From assembly GCA_002118135.1 (NCBI GenBank), contig BDIU01000151.1:358-64357 (forward strand): DNA of 64,000 bases. Reading direction: 5' to 3'. Below are positions 23,067 through 35,353 of the stretch, one piece after another. Each line of letters starts with the position of its first letter. The stretch's first letter is position 1. Under the pieces are notes generated by a model, which searched no databases, was not told the origin of the DNA, and saw nothing but the letters and a program-made list of their open reading frames with translations. A program made the position numbers and the translations under genes. This stretch comes from Trebouxia sp. TZW2008. Lineage: Eukaryota > Chlorophyta > Trebouxiophyceae > Trebouxiales > Trebouxiaceae.

Positions 23067-23465
23067 CTTCGTTGGCCATCTGTGGCGTTGCAGTGTGCCA
23101 GATCACACCGCTAGGCTTGCGAAGGGTTACAAGTCGTGTGAGACTGCTGCATACAACAGAAACGCTGCTTGAAAGACTTCAACGGCTATAAGTAGCGCTT
23201 TTTGGGAAGGCAAACCTGTTGCGCGGTCCGCCATAGATTCTGCAAACTGCAGCAGGTTTGCAGGTAGATGAAACGTCAAAATGTGTTGAACGCTCGGCGC
23301 CGAGCGCTGAACAGATGACATGACCTTGACGAAGGCGGGCTTGTGATCCAGCAGTGAGCAGAGCAATGTGCGATGCATCCTCAGAATGTTCGGAGGCAGC
23401 GTCCGGATACATTTGCACGTTGATCACGCTTCAGCCGCGAAGTTTACCAAAACACGGCTGCGCGC
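23067..23465. promoter_or_regulatory. Divergent promoter, PIG-A / PhyH
   Basis: Only 399 bp separate the PIG-A ATG (minus, 23066) from the PhyH ATG (plus, 23466). The stretch is relatively CpG-rich. No TATA box in a convincing position was seen for either gene. A shared bidirectional promoter is inferred from geometry alone. Confidence 0.45.
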
Positions 23466-24988
23466 ATGACCCACGTGCCTTGCGATGTGATCTACAGCTT
23501 TGCCAAGCATGGCTATGTCGTGGTACCTGACTTTTTGAGCGAAGTCGAGCTGAATGTCCTCAGACAGGTTTTGATCACTCTTGCCTTAGGAGCTTGCTTT
23601 CTGCACGCGCCTTTAAACCTTGTTGCCTGTGTCAGGAGTGTGGGGTCATTGTCGAACATACCTACGACCAGATGACTAGACACCAAGCTGTGCAGCAACA
23701 TTGGGAAGCAAGTGAGAAGTGAGATGACCAGCTTTGAATGCCAATTGTGGTTCTTGAGCAGACCTTGTCTGGGTTGCATAACATGAACATCATGACTATC
23801 ATCAGTTGTGTAGCATATGCATTGCATTGCTTGTGCAGGGGCTGCATCTTTGAAACCTTACCTGAAGATGTATCAAATCTGGCAGCAACAGACCAGAAGG
23901 CCTATGTCAGCAGACGAAGCAAATGGCCCTGCAGCCAGGAAGTTTGCAGCTTGCTAATGGGGCCAAAAGTTGTGCATCTGGTTGCAGCCTTGCTTCAATG
24001 TGCTGCAGGTAGCGGCCCATTTCTGTACAATGATCAGGTGCTGCTGTGCTGTGCTGTGCTGTGCTGTGCTGCGCTGTGCTAAATGCACACCACGCTGTCA
24101 CATTGCTGTGCTTCCTGCAGTATATTGTGAAGCCCCCACAGTGCTCACAATCACAATTTGGTTGGCACAGAGATTCTGATTGGGCCTCCACTGATCGCAA
24201 AAGCCAACACATTCTCTATTTATCTCTTTGGTGCGCCCTGGATGATGCAAATGAAGGTGTGGACATTCAAAGGCATACTGCTGCTGCGCTTTGAACTGTA
24301 TGCATCAAAAGAGCTGTGCCTATGTGCATAGATGGGTCCATATGCGCATCTTGATGGCAATCTCTTGTGACAAAAGCGGTCCTGATCTATCCCTTTGGTG
24401 CGCAAACGAAGGTCTGGACACACAGCTGCATACTGCATTGCTGCTGTGCTTCAAACTGCATGCTTCCAAAGAGCGGTGCCCGTGTGCATTGTTGGGTACC
24501 TAAGCGCATTTCAGTGGCAATTTCTCATGGCAAAAGTGGTCCTGATCTATCCCTTTGGTGTGCTCTGAATGATACAAAAGAAGGTGCACACCCTTGAACG
24601 CATATTGCATCGCTGCTGTGCTTCAAACAGTATGCTTCCAATAGCTGCGTCCATGTGCTCTGTTGTCCACCTTCCTGTTTCTTGACAAAGTGGAGGTTCT
24701 TATTGCCACTAACAAGGCACTTTTTCAGGTGTATTTCTGTTATTTGCAGAAAATGGGTGCCTTCAAGTTTGCTCATATGCATCAGATGACAAAGCAAGTC
24801 CTATGACCAGACCTTTGCCTGTCAAGGCAGGTACTGCTATCGCTATGATAGACACCTTGTCACACTGCAGCTCAGCCAACATGAGCAAGAAAGTACGCAG
24901 AGCCTGGATGCCTCAGTTTAGTCAGCTACCCATCCTGTCACATGATAAAGGCCCAGTCAGCTTTGCAGTCCAACTCGATCTTGTATAG
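23466..24988 (+). CDS. Phytanoyl-CoA dioxygenase (PhyH) family protein
   Basis: This is a non-heme Fe(II)/2-oxoglutarate oxygenase of the PhyH family; its substrate is unknown. Five exons close in phase to 252 aa: 23466-23567, 23636-23718, 23839-24037, 24121-24256 and 24750-24988. The N-terminus reads FAKHGYVVVPDFLSEVELNVLRQEC, the usual PhyH opening. The iron ligands HxD are in WHRDSDW (H144, D146). ALDDANEENGCL follows, and the C-terminal half has a candidate third ligand in DTLSHCSSAN and the RRA motif whose Arg would bind 2-oxoglutarate. The join GAAG/AA restores EENGCL, confirming the last intron. Introns 1-3 are only 68, 120 and 83 bp. Intron 4 contains two echoes of exon 4. Confidence 0.88.
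24038..24085 (+). repeat. TGCTG-type microsatellite in PhyH intron 3
   Basis: About eight imperfect GCTGT/TGCTG units lie directly after the exon 3 donor. They occupy about half of an 83-bp intron. Confidence 0.85.
24257..24640 (+). repeat. Echoes of PhyH exon 4 donor edge
   Basis: The exon 4 end (LYLSLWCALDDANEG, from about 24218) recurs at about 24385 and 24545, roughly 167 and 160 bp apart, as LSLWCANEG and LSLWCALNDTKEG. Each copy is followed by the same intron text ('catactgc.ttgctgctgtgcttcaaactg'). The second copy keeps the exon-like reading right up to the donor position. Confidence 0.85.
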
Positions 24989-25728
24989 CTGTGTAGACTT
25001 GTCTATAAACAAAGCCTCGTAGTGTGAGGCCATGCAAGCTTGGCCTGTTGCAACTAAGTGCTCATTTGTATGGCAGTGTTGCTGTACAGCAGGACTTCAA
25101 CACTTGCTGATTACCAGTGTGCACAGCAACGTACGTTTGTGATGTAGCATGATGGGATGGCTGTATGAAGAGTGACACAGCAAGTGCAGCGCACAGGTCT
25201 ACACAGAGACACATGACCATACCCAGCAAGGTACCAAGTACCAGGTCAACAAGCATTTTATGTGTCATGTGACATGCCAAAAGTGCCGGTATAAGTAATG
25301 TCTTCCGTCTTCTCCCCTCATGTACTGATATGTAGTGTTCACATGACGCGGGAGGAACACCAGTTTAGGCGAGCAGTGCACACGCACGCATGCATACATG
25401 CATTGCTACATCTACATATATTACACTCTGCTCATGACAGATTCGTGCATGCAGTGCCAATTGATGACCATGGCTCGTGGCGGCCTTTGCAGCTGATGCT
25501 ACAGCTGCATGCCTAGCGGCAAAGCCTGGACTCTGTGCGCACAGAAGGATGCACTGCAGCGGAAATGGAAAGAACCTCTCAGCTGCCCTCTTGTGCTGCA
25601 CGTGCCCTGACCTGCACGTGTGAGTCTTAGACAAAACCTGGTGCAAGACAACGGCTTTGATCGATGCATAAGAGCGGCATCGCACTGTCTACGGGCTTTG
25701 AGGGTACCCGTAGCCTTGGCTGAATACC

Positions 25729-28700
25729 ATGGGCCTACAGGCAATCAAATATGAGCGTGGACATCTCGCACTGCTAGACCAGCGCAGGCTGCCTTTGGAA
25801 GAGACATGGCTGAACGTCGACTCCGTGCAAGCGGCTTGGTCCGCCATCAAGGACATGGTCGTACGAGGCGCTCCTGCCATCGCAATAGCAGCAGCATTGG
25901 CCTTGGCCGCGGACGTGGTGGCAAAGGGGGATGGTCGTCAGTTCTCTTCGGCTGTCGAAGCTGCGCAGCATATCAAGGAACAGCTGAACTACCTGATCAC
26001 CAGGCAAGAGAACTTTGGTCATCAGCATTATAACTGCAAGCTGTCCAGCATGGTGATTTCGAAGTCAGACTGTGACGGCGAGCAGAAGCATGATCAAGTT
26101 GTTAACGCTATGCAGTCGTCCCACCGCTGTGAACCTGTTTGATGCGGCTCAGAAACTATCAGACGTTGCAGACAAAGCAGCAGCTCAGCCATCTGCTGAC
26201 TCTGCGTCGGTAGTCAAGACCGTGGTCGGCAAGTGTGAAGCCATGCTGCAAGAAGATGTTCAAGCCAACAAGGTTGCAACTCCTTCTGGCATGTTGCTGA
26301 CTGCGCCTGCCATCTGCATTCAAGCAGCAGCCAAATGCGGCCCCTTGGCCACATACTACAGCATATTTTACCACTCCAGGGTGATTGCAGGCCATAGGAA
26401 AGCATGGTCTACACGGCATCCAACAAGCATTACAGGCTAGGCAACAAAAGAAAGAGAGCTTGCAGATTTTGACACACTGCAACACTGGCAGCCTGGCAAC
26501 AGCAGAATATGGAACAGCACTTGGCGTTGTGCGAGCCACTGCAGAGGCTGGCCAGTTGCAGCGTGCTTACTGCACAGAGACCCGGCCTTACAACCAGGGT
26601 GAGTTCTGTGACATGTTGCACTGGCACATGCAATCAAGTAGCCATTCTTTGCACATCATGCCTACAACCAGTGCAGCTTGATCGTCTGAGAGGCGCACAG
26701 TACAGTTGCAATTCACTGTCCTTTGCAATGCGCGTTGCTGTGCCAACAACTGGCTGGTTGGTTTGGTTTGACACCTATGCCCACGCAAACGCGAGGTAAG
26801 CGACAGCTATGCCTCGCCCTGTTCCTGTCGGTCATACAGCAGGCTTGTATTACCACCCAAAGGTTTGCAGACGACGGGGCCAGCACTGCGACTGCATATC
26901 CATATATCCATGTATGCCAACAATTGGGACTCAAAAAGGCCCGTGTCTTGTACTTTCTCAGCTTGCCAGGTCATTTTTAAAACAACATTTACCATTTGCT
27001 GATGCAGTTGTATACAGGTGCAAGGCTAACAGCATACGAGCAGATGTATGCTGGCTTGCCCACAATGCTCTCATACCATCTTGAAATTGTTGTTCATCAT
27101 CTGCTGATATGCCTGTGTGCAGGTGCGAGGCTTACAGCGTATGAGCTGATGCATGATGGCTTGCCCGCAACGCTCATCTGTGACTCAGCAGCAGCGGCAT
27201 TGATGGCACAAGGCAAAGTGGACGCTGTTGTGGTTGGAGCAGACAGGGTTGCTGCCAATGGAGACACTGCCAACAAGATTGGCACATACTCTTTGGCTGT
27301 TCTGGCCCAACACCATGAGTAAGCATCAATCTCTGCTCTGCAAGGAGCAAACTTCCAACATCAGTTCAGTATCTGTGCAGCAAATGTAGCTTCTTCTGGT
27401 CTGTTAGCTCAAGGCAAATCAATCAATAGGTTGGCTGTTCTGGCTCAGCATCATGAGTGAGTTCTAGCGTCTTCTCAGGCTGCTTCTACTCACAGAGGCT
27501 CCTCTCACAATGGCTCAGGCCACAGTATCTTCTTACGCTTGCAGGCAAACTTTAGGGCATTGAGGGCTTATGACTTGATGCATGACTGTGTGCATTATTC
27601 TGACTTAATTGTCCGCATGATTGATTGCAGCATCCCCTTCTTTGTGGCGGCTCCCACAACCACCCTGGATGCAAACCTAGCAGCTGGGTCTGACATTACC
27701 ATTGAGCACCGAGCTGCAAGCGAAGTTACCCACTTTCAGGGCAAGCAAGTTGCGCCTGACGGCATTGATGTAAGCCCTATGCTCTGTGACAAAAATAATG
27801 CTGTTTGCGCTGAATGCCAGCAAGTCGCGCCCAATGGCATTGATGCAAGCGCTTCAATCCGTGATAAGGGCTTTCTTTCTGCACAAGAGCATGCACACAT
27901 TGGCAGCTTAGTGACCCACTTCCCGTGCAAACAGTTTGACCCTGATGCCATTGATGTAAATTGTTGATTTCTTGACAAAACGGTCACTGTTGGCGGTTTG
28001 TTGCTTTCTGCACAAGACCATGCATACACTGGCAGTGCTGCAATCAGGTGTTACATTGGGCTGCAAGTAAAACAACACCTTCATGGCAAAGCAGTTGCGC
28101 GTGGTGGCATTGATGTAAGCCCTTCAAGATGCTGGTATGTTTCAGATGACTGCTTGCTAGTTGTCAGCAGGTACGCTTGTACAGACAGATCATTTGCACC
28201 GCAAATTAGTCACAGCCTCTGCTGTGTCTACAATCAACTGGCACATACCTGCTTATTCAAACAAACGCAAAAATGACAGGTCTCCTGTATTCGTGTCTCT
28301 TTGCAGATGTGGAACCCTTGCTTTAATAAGACGCTTGCTAGCCTATTGGAGGGTATCACTGGCAGGACTTTCTGAGCGTGGCAATACATCAGGAGTCGAG
28401 AGGCATTGAGCAGTCATGCATCAGTTGTACATCAGTCATACATGAGTCGTACACTAGTCATGTATCTGTGTGCATGTGCAGGTGTGGAACCCTTGCTTTG
28501 ATGTGACGCCTGCAAGCCTGATAGAGGGCATCATCACTGAGCAGGGCCTGGTGCCCAAGAAGAACGGAGCTTTTGATGTCCCAGCCTTTGTGCATCAGCA
28601 GGTATCTGAATGCAGAACCTGTTTGAAGTATGTATTTCTGCTTTTTGTTTCAAAGCATATAAACAGAGGCCTGCCAATAAATTGAGGTGTCCTTCTCATC

Positions 28701-31700
28701 AAGCTTGATCATGACATTATACAGCTTTTGCTCTGAGCAGACTGAGCTATACATAAGCAAATGCAAGGCATTCAACCATGTCATGCTGATAACTGTGCAT
28801 GGACAGTGCATGTCTGTGTCATGCTGATCAGAGCAACAGTGCGCAAAGCCCATTGTGCCGTCCAGTCAAGATGCTTTTCAAACAAGACACTGCATCATGT
28901 CATGTTGAAATGCTTGAGGGAGCTGGAGGCAAAGCACTTTGGTTGGCCAGGAAGCAAAGTATGCAAAGTCTCTTCCATACCATTGTGACATGGGATGTCA
29001 GCCGCAGGCAAAGTTGCTTGGTTGATTAGCAAGCAGACTCTGCACTTTGCAACATGTCCTGTTGAGAGACGTTTATGCCAGTGCAGGCAAAGCAGAACGG
29101 CACAGCAGGAGACACACCACAGGACAAGGCCAATGGGCATGCAGCCAATGGCATTCAGAGTCTCATCCCTGGCTTTCAGGTATCTCAGCCTCAAATTTCT
29201 GTGTACCTCATCATTGCAAGTTTCATGAAACAACTTCTGTGCAGATGTGCTGTCAAAGCTGCCATTGGGCAGTGCTTCTTATCCTTAGCCATGCATTGCT
29301 ACAAACCCTGCCAGCAGACAACACAGTCTGTGTTTGTTCCATAGTGTTCATTCTTGTATGAGCACTGTTGTGTTTGGCGTTGGACATGGGAAGAGTGAAA
29401 CACTACCTGCATGACACGTGCCATGTTTTTCTTAATTCCCTCCACAGCATTCACTGTTGTACTGGTTGTGCATACTCAGACAGTGATAGACTGCCTGGCA
29501 TGATACATGGTTCTGTCATTGTTCACAGTGATCACGGTGAGAAGTACCTGGCATGACGTGTGACTTCACCTTTCTGTCAACAGTGATCGCTTGTGCGCAG
29601 GCCTTGGACACAGAGACAGTGAAGGACTACCTGGCTGAACGAGATCAGTTGGCGAAGCGACTGGGCCCCAGAAACAGCAAAGCCTCCTGGCAGGTCAGCC
29701 AGCCTATCTTGTTCAGAATTTAAAGTGGTGCTGTGATACCCATTTTGGTGACCAATGATAAGCCAGTCAGCACTGTCAGATGGAATGTTCACCCTCGTAT
29801 ATGTTCAGATCCTTGACATACGCATGTACATACATGTAACAGCACATCCCGGAAATGGGTGATGCCAGTGTAATTGCAGACTTGTCTGTGACAGCTTCTG
29901 CCTGCCGTGTTCAGACATTCATGCAGCTTAGAGAGGATGTACAGCTTCTCCTGCAAGCAGTCATTTGCAGTTAGTGTGCGCTGCATGGCAAGGCACTTCA
30001 GGAAGGGTTGTCAGCTCTCACCAGTGATTTCAGCACAAAAAGTAGTCTGCCAGAAGTCATTCTTTCTGCAGACTGCCATGGCGCTTGACAAGTCATCTGC
30101 ATGAAAAGCTGTCAAACTGTTGTACAGCATACCATGTTAGCACTGAGTGGTATTTGCAGCAGTTGAGGTGCCTCGGCTGAAGCAGCTGTTGGAATGACCT
30201 CCAAGCGAGCTCATCAATTTTCCATGTGCAAATTGGTTTGCTCCTCGTTTGCTGCTCAACTCATGGCAGGCTTGATGGGATTCAGGTGCAAGAGGTTGGA
30301 GATGGCAACATCAACTTTGTGTATATAGTGAAGGGCCCTGAAGGGGCGGTGTGCCTCAAACAGGGCTTGCCCTTCGTGCGCATTGCCCAAGACTGGCCTC
30401 TCACACAGGTACGATTTCTCAGCTGCAAAAGATGCTTGTACATGGGCTGTACACGGTTGATGCAAGTTTCACTTCGTGACAGTGTCCACTGTGAACCGTC
30501 CAACACGGTGTTGCGCTAAATTTATGCCCTGCATAGAGACTCAAAGTGACAGTGCCCACTGTATATTGTCCAACACAATACCGAACAGAGCTCATGCCCT
30601 GCACAGAGATTCAAATACATGCTGCATGTTGAATGTGTGCTGCGCCCTGTTTGCCCATTTTTGCAAGTCTGCTTTATGCATGTAGCATTATGCCTGTACC
30701 ATGTGCGAAAGTTCTCTGTCCCTGGATTGTTGTGAGTGGGCAATGCGCAGTGTGTGTGCTGCCTAGGACAGGTGGTTTCCTACCATGGTGTTGAATAGCT
30801 GTCACTGTCACGCTTGCGCCGTTCATCGCATCCCTGCATCAGAACAGCTTATGCACACAGTTTGAGGCTGCATTTTGTTATGAGCGCTGAAGTCTTTATG
30901 ATCATGACTTTTGCAGTGACGGGTGATAATGTAATCGTGTGTCATATGTCTGTGCAGGACCGGGTACAGTGTTGAGGAAGATGTCTTGCGCAGCATAGCT
31001 GAGCATCACCGTTGTTCTGATCGTTAGTGGTTCTTATGATTGCATGAGACTTGTATAACTATTACTTGCATAGTGGCATATAACGGTGCATGGCTGTAGG
31101 ATCACATGCTGTGAAGACCTGCCGCCTTGCAGATATGCTGAAGCCTATATGCTTGCAATGCACACGTCGACGGGTGATGTGTGCTTGCAGGATCGAGTGC
31201 GGTATGAAGCTGATGCCTTGCGTGAGCAGCATAGCCTGTGCTCTGAGCATGTGCCAGCCATCTACCACTTTGATGCCAAGAACGCCCTGATTGTGATGCA
31301 GTATCTGCCACCACCCCACGTCATCCTGCGCAAAGCTATTGTACAGGCAGGCTTTGCTCAAGTCTTCTGTTTGTGGCATAACATCTCACAACTGATTCAT
31401 GCAAGTATTTCGTCATCGCATGTCACTTGCATGACCTACGGCTTAAATATGCAGAAATGCCATCTGCTGTCAAGTGCTATCACAAGAGCCCCAGTTTCAG
31501 GAAGAAGCAAGCCTGGTTTTGTTGCTATCAGCAGCATGCATGATCCTCACTCAACATGTGAGCAGAGATGTGGATTTGCACAGCACTCAAAACACCCATG
31601 GATATGTGAGTTTTGACGTGTTGCCTATCTTAGACATGCTCAGCCTCAGCCTGGTTTTCCTCTGCCTGACATGACCTCTTACTCTTGCCAGCGTGAAGAG

Positions 31701-34525
31701 ACATTATGAGCATCCAACAAGTAGACTGCCTATGCCTTGCTGAAGTGGATGCAATCATACTTGCACATCTACCTGCACAATGCCGTATGACATTGTGCGC
31801 TATCTTGCAAACCTGGCAGGCAGCAAATGACACCTCAAACATGTGTTCCGACATGTTGTATCTTTGTTTCAGGGTGCGATTTACCCTAAGCTAGCGGGAC
31901 ACATTTCTCACTTCCTGGCTCAGACCCTGTTCAAGACCTCCCTCATTGCCTTATCCACCTCAGACTACAGGTCAGCCTTGAATGTGTGTCAAATCAGTAC
32001 TGCGGTTGGCACCTGTGATGTTGAATGCATAGTACAACAACTACAAGAAGGTGTCTTCGGTACCAACACACCCTTTGCATTGAGAAGCACAGAACCAGCA
32101 AGACCATGGGGTCACATGCACGATCATTTTGCATTGAAGATGCATGAATACAGCAAGTCTCCTGCTGCATGCTATTGCACATGTAGCTCAAGCGTGGTTT
32201 CTCATACTTGTCCATGGATCATGTGAGAGACGATAACGAATCAAGCACAGGTGCCAAAAGCAGAACAAAGTTTGCTTTGCTGCAGAGTGCTAGTGAACAA
32301 AGGCAGAAGTCTAACTTTGTTTTGCTGCAGAGTGCTAGCTGAGAGATTTCGCAATGGTGACATGTGCCGCTTGACAGAGCAGGTCATCTTCACTGACCCC
32401 TACTATGCTGCCCCAGTCAACAGCCACACCAGCCCTCACCTAGATGAGATGGTGCATGCTCTTAGGACAGACACTCAGGCCAAGATTGCAGCCTCAGTCC
32501 TCAAGGTGCCTTGCGCTGCCCAAGTGCCCTGCCCAAGTGCCCTGCCTTAGCGTTCTTGACCAGTGCCCTGCCCTGCCTCTGCTCTGCCCTAGTTGGCTGC
32601 GCCATGGAATGCGCTAGTGCCCTGCCCTAGTGCCCTGCCTTACTGCCCTATCTTGCTTTGCCATACCTTAATGCCCTGCCCTGCCCTGCCTGGCCACTCA
32701 TGTCCTTTCCTGCCTGAGCTGACACATGGGGGTTTTGGTGCTCAGTTGCATGCAACCTGTCATTACTGATACTGGATATGCACGTCATGCATGTCCCAAC
32801 ACATGTCTTAGGTCAGCATGGCACAAATCTTACTCCTTGATGCAGGCCAAGTTTGTTGAGCACAGTCAGGCACTGCTGCATGGAGACATGCACACAGGCA
32901 GCTTGATGGTCACTCAAGACACAACCTACGCCATTGATGCCGAGTTTGCTGTGTACGGCCCCATCGCCTTTGATGTGGGCAAGTTCATGGCCAACCTGCT
33001 GCTAGCCTTCTTTGCTCTGGATGGTCACAGCAGTCAGGATGACCCCCGTACCAAACAGCGAGCATGGTTGTTTCAGGTAGGCTGTTCATAGTCATCACGC
33101 TTTACTTTGGTTGACACAAGCTGAGGTGTTAGCAAGCACACTTGGCGACACCTACAAACACAGAGGGTATAAGCACTCAATCCACCGTGCAGCTGGTTGT
33201 CAGCAGTAACATCACTGGCTGCTTTCAGAACTGAAGACTTGTATAATCCTGCTTGTTACCTGGCTGTGAAAACCAAAGACTTGGTAACCCTGCTCAGTAC
33301 CTGGCTGTCTGTCTCTCCTCCTAGCCTTCCTCTCCAATCTCCTTTTGTCAGCATCAACCTTTGAACATAATTCCTGATGGCTTTCAACATAACACCTGCA
33401 GGCAGTGGTGGATGTATGGCAGTTGTTCCAGGCAGAGTTCCTGAGGCTGTGGGATGAGCAGGGGCACAAGGGGGATGCCTACCCTGCAGTGCTGTTTGGA
33501 CACGACGTCCCAGAGGGCCAAAAGTCTCATCAGGTGGATTGGCCAGCCCACATCTGCCTGCATGGATTCCTGAAGTGCTGTTTGGACATGACGCACCGCA
33601 GAAGCAAAAAGCTTCTTTAGATGAACTGGCCAATCTGCTTCAGCTTGCATTGCTTCCTGTAGTGTTCAAATGCTGTAGAGCAACAAACCACCATACTCTC
33701 CAATTTCGTGGTCAACACTTTCAAATATCGCATAATGCCTAATACATTTTGGTCCCAATGTGTGGCATGTTTCAATACTTGCACTGCATTCAGTGACCCA
33801 TACCCTTGACTACTTGCGTACAAGTTATTGCATTCTGAGCATTACGCGTGGTGATCACTTGTTGCAAGGGATACAGCAGTCATGCCTGTTTGTGTAAATG
33901 GGCATCAACAGTGCTGCACCAAATTGGCTTGCAGGCAGCACAGAAGGCTTTCATGGAAGAGCTGTTTGCTGATGCCCTCAACTTTGGCGGAGCTGTCATG
34001 ATCCGCAGAATTGTGGGCATCGCTCACATAGATGACTTCAAAGAAATCAAGAGTGATGATGTCAGGTCAGTTCACACTCATGTGTTGCACACCAGGAACC
34101 TCAACATGCTTCCTGTATGCACATTGCATGTGTTGCAATTGCCTGAACCCCTTGACAAACATTACTTTTTGTCTAAAAACCACTGCATCCCAAGCAGCCT
34201 TTTGGCATTGTAAGAACAACTGGTGAAGGTGCGGTCGTGTCTTCCACATAAATGGACACGCACACATGGCTTACACCGCTTGGGGAAATGTCAAGTCAGC
34301 TGATGCTGATGGGTTTTGCTTGTATGACCCTGCAGGGCTGTTTGTGAGACAAGGGCGCTGAAGTTTGGCAGGCGACTTCTGACAGAGCAGTTCCCAGATG
34401 TCAACAGTGTGGTGCAAGCAGCAGAGAAGCAACGACATGATGGCAGCAAACCGTTCTTTGAGTTGAAACTGAACGACTCAAATAGAGTTGGCTCCCCCTC
34501 TGGTGTCACTGATGTAGAGCCATAG
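25729..34525 (+). CDS. Fused methylthioribose-1-phosphate isomerase / methylthioribose kinase (MtnA-MtnK)
   Basis: The kinase makes MTR-1-phosphate and the isomerase converts it to methylthioribulose-1-phosphate, consecutive steps of methionine salvage. Sixteen exons close in phase to 838 aa: 25729-26003, 26116-26272, 26391-26598, 27123-27318, 27631-27769, 28482-28601, 29087-29179, 29601-29693, 30286-30408, 31191-31346, 31873-31970, 32331-32505, 32846-33076, 33402-33533, 33935-34065 and 34336-34525. MtnA spans residues 1-365 (RGAPA 46-50, catalytic Cys in [10 protein letters not shown] at 174, [18 protein letters not shown] with Asp 254). Residues 366-396 form a Gly/Gln/Asn-rich linker. MtnK spans 397-838 ([32 protein letters not shown] 623-630, DAEFAVYGP 642-650). 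No stop occurs at the MtnA end once exon 6 is spliced, and no ATG opens MtnK. Introns 1 and 10 appear to be GC-AG. Confidence 0.88.
26990..27070 (+). repeat. Echo of MtnA exon 4 start
   Basis: The true exon 4 start (27123; [18 protein letters not shown]) has a degraded copy about 105 bp upstream reading [18 protein letters not shown], preceded by its own acceptor-like 'tatacag'. A further scrap (RAYDLMHDC) lies near 27555, and the exon 4 end ([10 protein letters not shown]) is echoed near 27430-27458. Confidence 0.75.
27770..28125 (+). repeat. Three echoes of MtnA exon 5 donor edge
   Basis: Exon 5 ends QVAPDGID before GTAAGCCCT (27769). Diverged copies follow at about 27820-27850 ([11 protein letters not shown]), 27928-27960 ([10 protein letters not shown]) and 28085-28120 ([12 protein letters not shown]). 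Each retains a 'tgatgtaa' or 'tgatgcaag' donor-like end and the downstream phrase 'tttctgcacaag.catgca'. Confidence 0.8.
28300..28385 (+). repeat. Echo of MtnA exon 6 acceptor edge
   Basis: True exon 6 (28482) begins [17 protein letters not shown] after 'tgtgcag'. About 173 bp upstream, after 'tttgcag', a copy reads [19 protein letters not shown] and then stops at TGA. If spliced in it would truncate the protein just inside the last MtnA exon, so it is probably skipped. Confidence 0.8.
30950..31015 (+). repeat. Echo of MtnK exon 10 acceptor edge
   Basis: The exon 10 start (31191, 'gcaggatcgagtgcgg') is mirrored about 234 bp upstream as 'gcaggaccgggtacagtg', followed by a degraded version of the same coding text with in-frame stops. 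Confidence 0.6.
32270..32330 (+). repeat. Duplicated acceptor of MtnK exon 12
   Basis: The sequence 'tttgctgcagagtgctag' occurs twice, with acceptor AGs at 32285 and 32330. Only the second continues into the conserved frame ([15 protein letters not shown]). The first reads into a different sequence after seven bases of shared exon. Confidence 0.75.
32506..32705 (+). repeat. GC-rich 'AGTGCCCTGCC' minisatellite
   Basis: About a dozen imperfect copies of a 10-12 bp unit (cctgccctagtgccctgcc) fill the start of the intron following MtnK exon 12. The array begins directly at the donor site, so its first unit includes exon-edge bases. Confidence 0.75.
33534..33640 (+). repeat. Echo of MtnK exon 14 end
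   Basis: Exon 14 ends [15 protein letters not shown] (33533). Immediately downstream, at about 33575-33620, the intron repeats [14 protein letters not shown] in the same strand. The flank 'aactggcc' echoes 'gattggcc' after the true donor. Confidence 0.8.
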
Positions 34526-34800
34526 CATATGTCAGCATTGTGGTTCAAGCAGCAGAGAAGCAGCGACACGATGGCAGCAAGCCGTCCTTTGAGTTGAAAC
34601 TAAGTGACTCGGATAGAATTGGGTCCCCCTCTGCTGTCACCAACGTAGAGCCATAGCAAGATGTCAATAGTAGGGTCCAGCAGCCAAGATGCAGCGACTC
34701 ACTGGACATTATTACGGCTAGCTGTTCTCTGGCCCGGTACACAGTGATGTGGATAGAACTGGGGTTCACTCTCTGCTGTCACCAATGTAGAGCCTTAGCA
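34526..34800 (+). repeat. Two echoes of the last MtnK exon in the 3' UTR
   Basis: The final exon block ([21 protein letters not shown] to the terminal VEP stop) is repeated after the stop codon with periods of about 131-143 bp. The first copy (34545-34656) is close to exact, including 'gtagagccatag'. The second (about 34670-34800) is more worn and ends 'gtagagccttag'. These copies follow the stop and are not needed for the protein. A TGTAA motif at 35030-35034 could be the poly(A) signal. Confidence 0.88.
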
Positions 34801-35353
34801 GAAGTCTGATCAGCGGTCGTGGATTTCGCAGCGCGCAAGTAGTAGACTGTGTAGATTTCAAGTCATTCCTGATGCTGCGTACATGTTACAATCAGCAAGC
34901 CAGCATCGATTTTCTGGCTGAGAATAAGAGTGGGGTGCTCTGCGTTGGAGTGTGCAACTGCAGCATGGCATGCATTCTTGAAAGATTGAGTGTGTGAGCT
35001 ATTGTGGGTACAATTCGATCTTGCTTGAGTGTAATCTAAATGCATCCCATACACCTGAAAGACATGCTGCAATGCGAATATGCTACTTATCTAACATATC
35101 TGACTACAGATGTGCTGCAAGCAAGACAGCCACGGCACACTTTGAGATTGCCACTATTCATGCTGCAATCTTGCACTGCATAGGCAAGTGTGCTCGCAAG
35201 AGACAGATATCAATGCTACCAACAATGCAAAAGCTGCTCTCTTCAGCCTATTGTGCTTGTGTCAGCCTTCATTGCTATAGGTTCAGGGATCTCTACAAAT
35301 GAAAGATGGTTGCTAGGGCTCTTGTGGTCAACACCTTCATGTTGAGCTGCAAT

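Noticed and set aside
28602..28685. Read-through end of MtnA giving a stand-alone isomerase
   Set aside because: It needs failure of a good CAG/GTATCTG donor. The downstream exons are all in matching phase and the MtnK part lacks its own ATG, so fusion is the simpler reading; the alternative is kept as a test.
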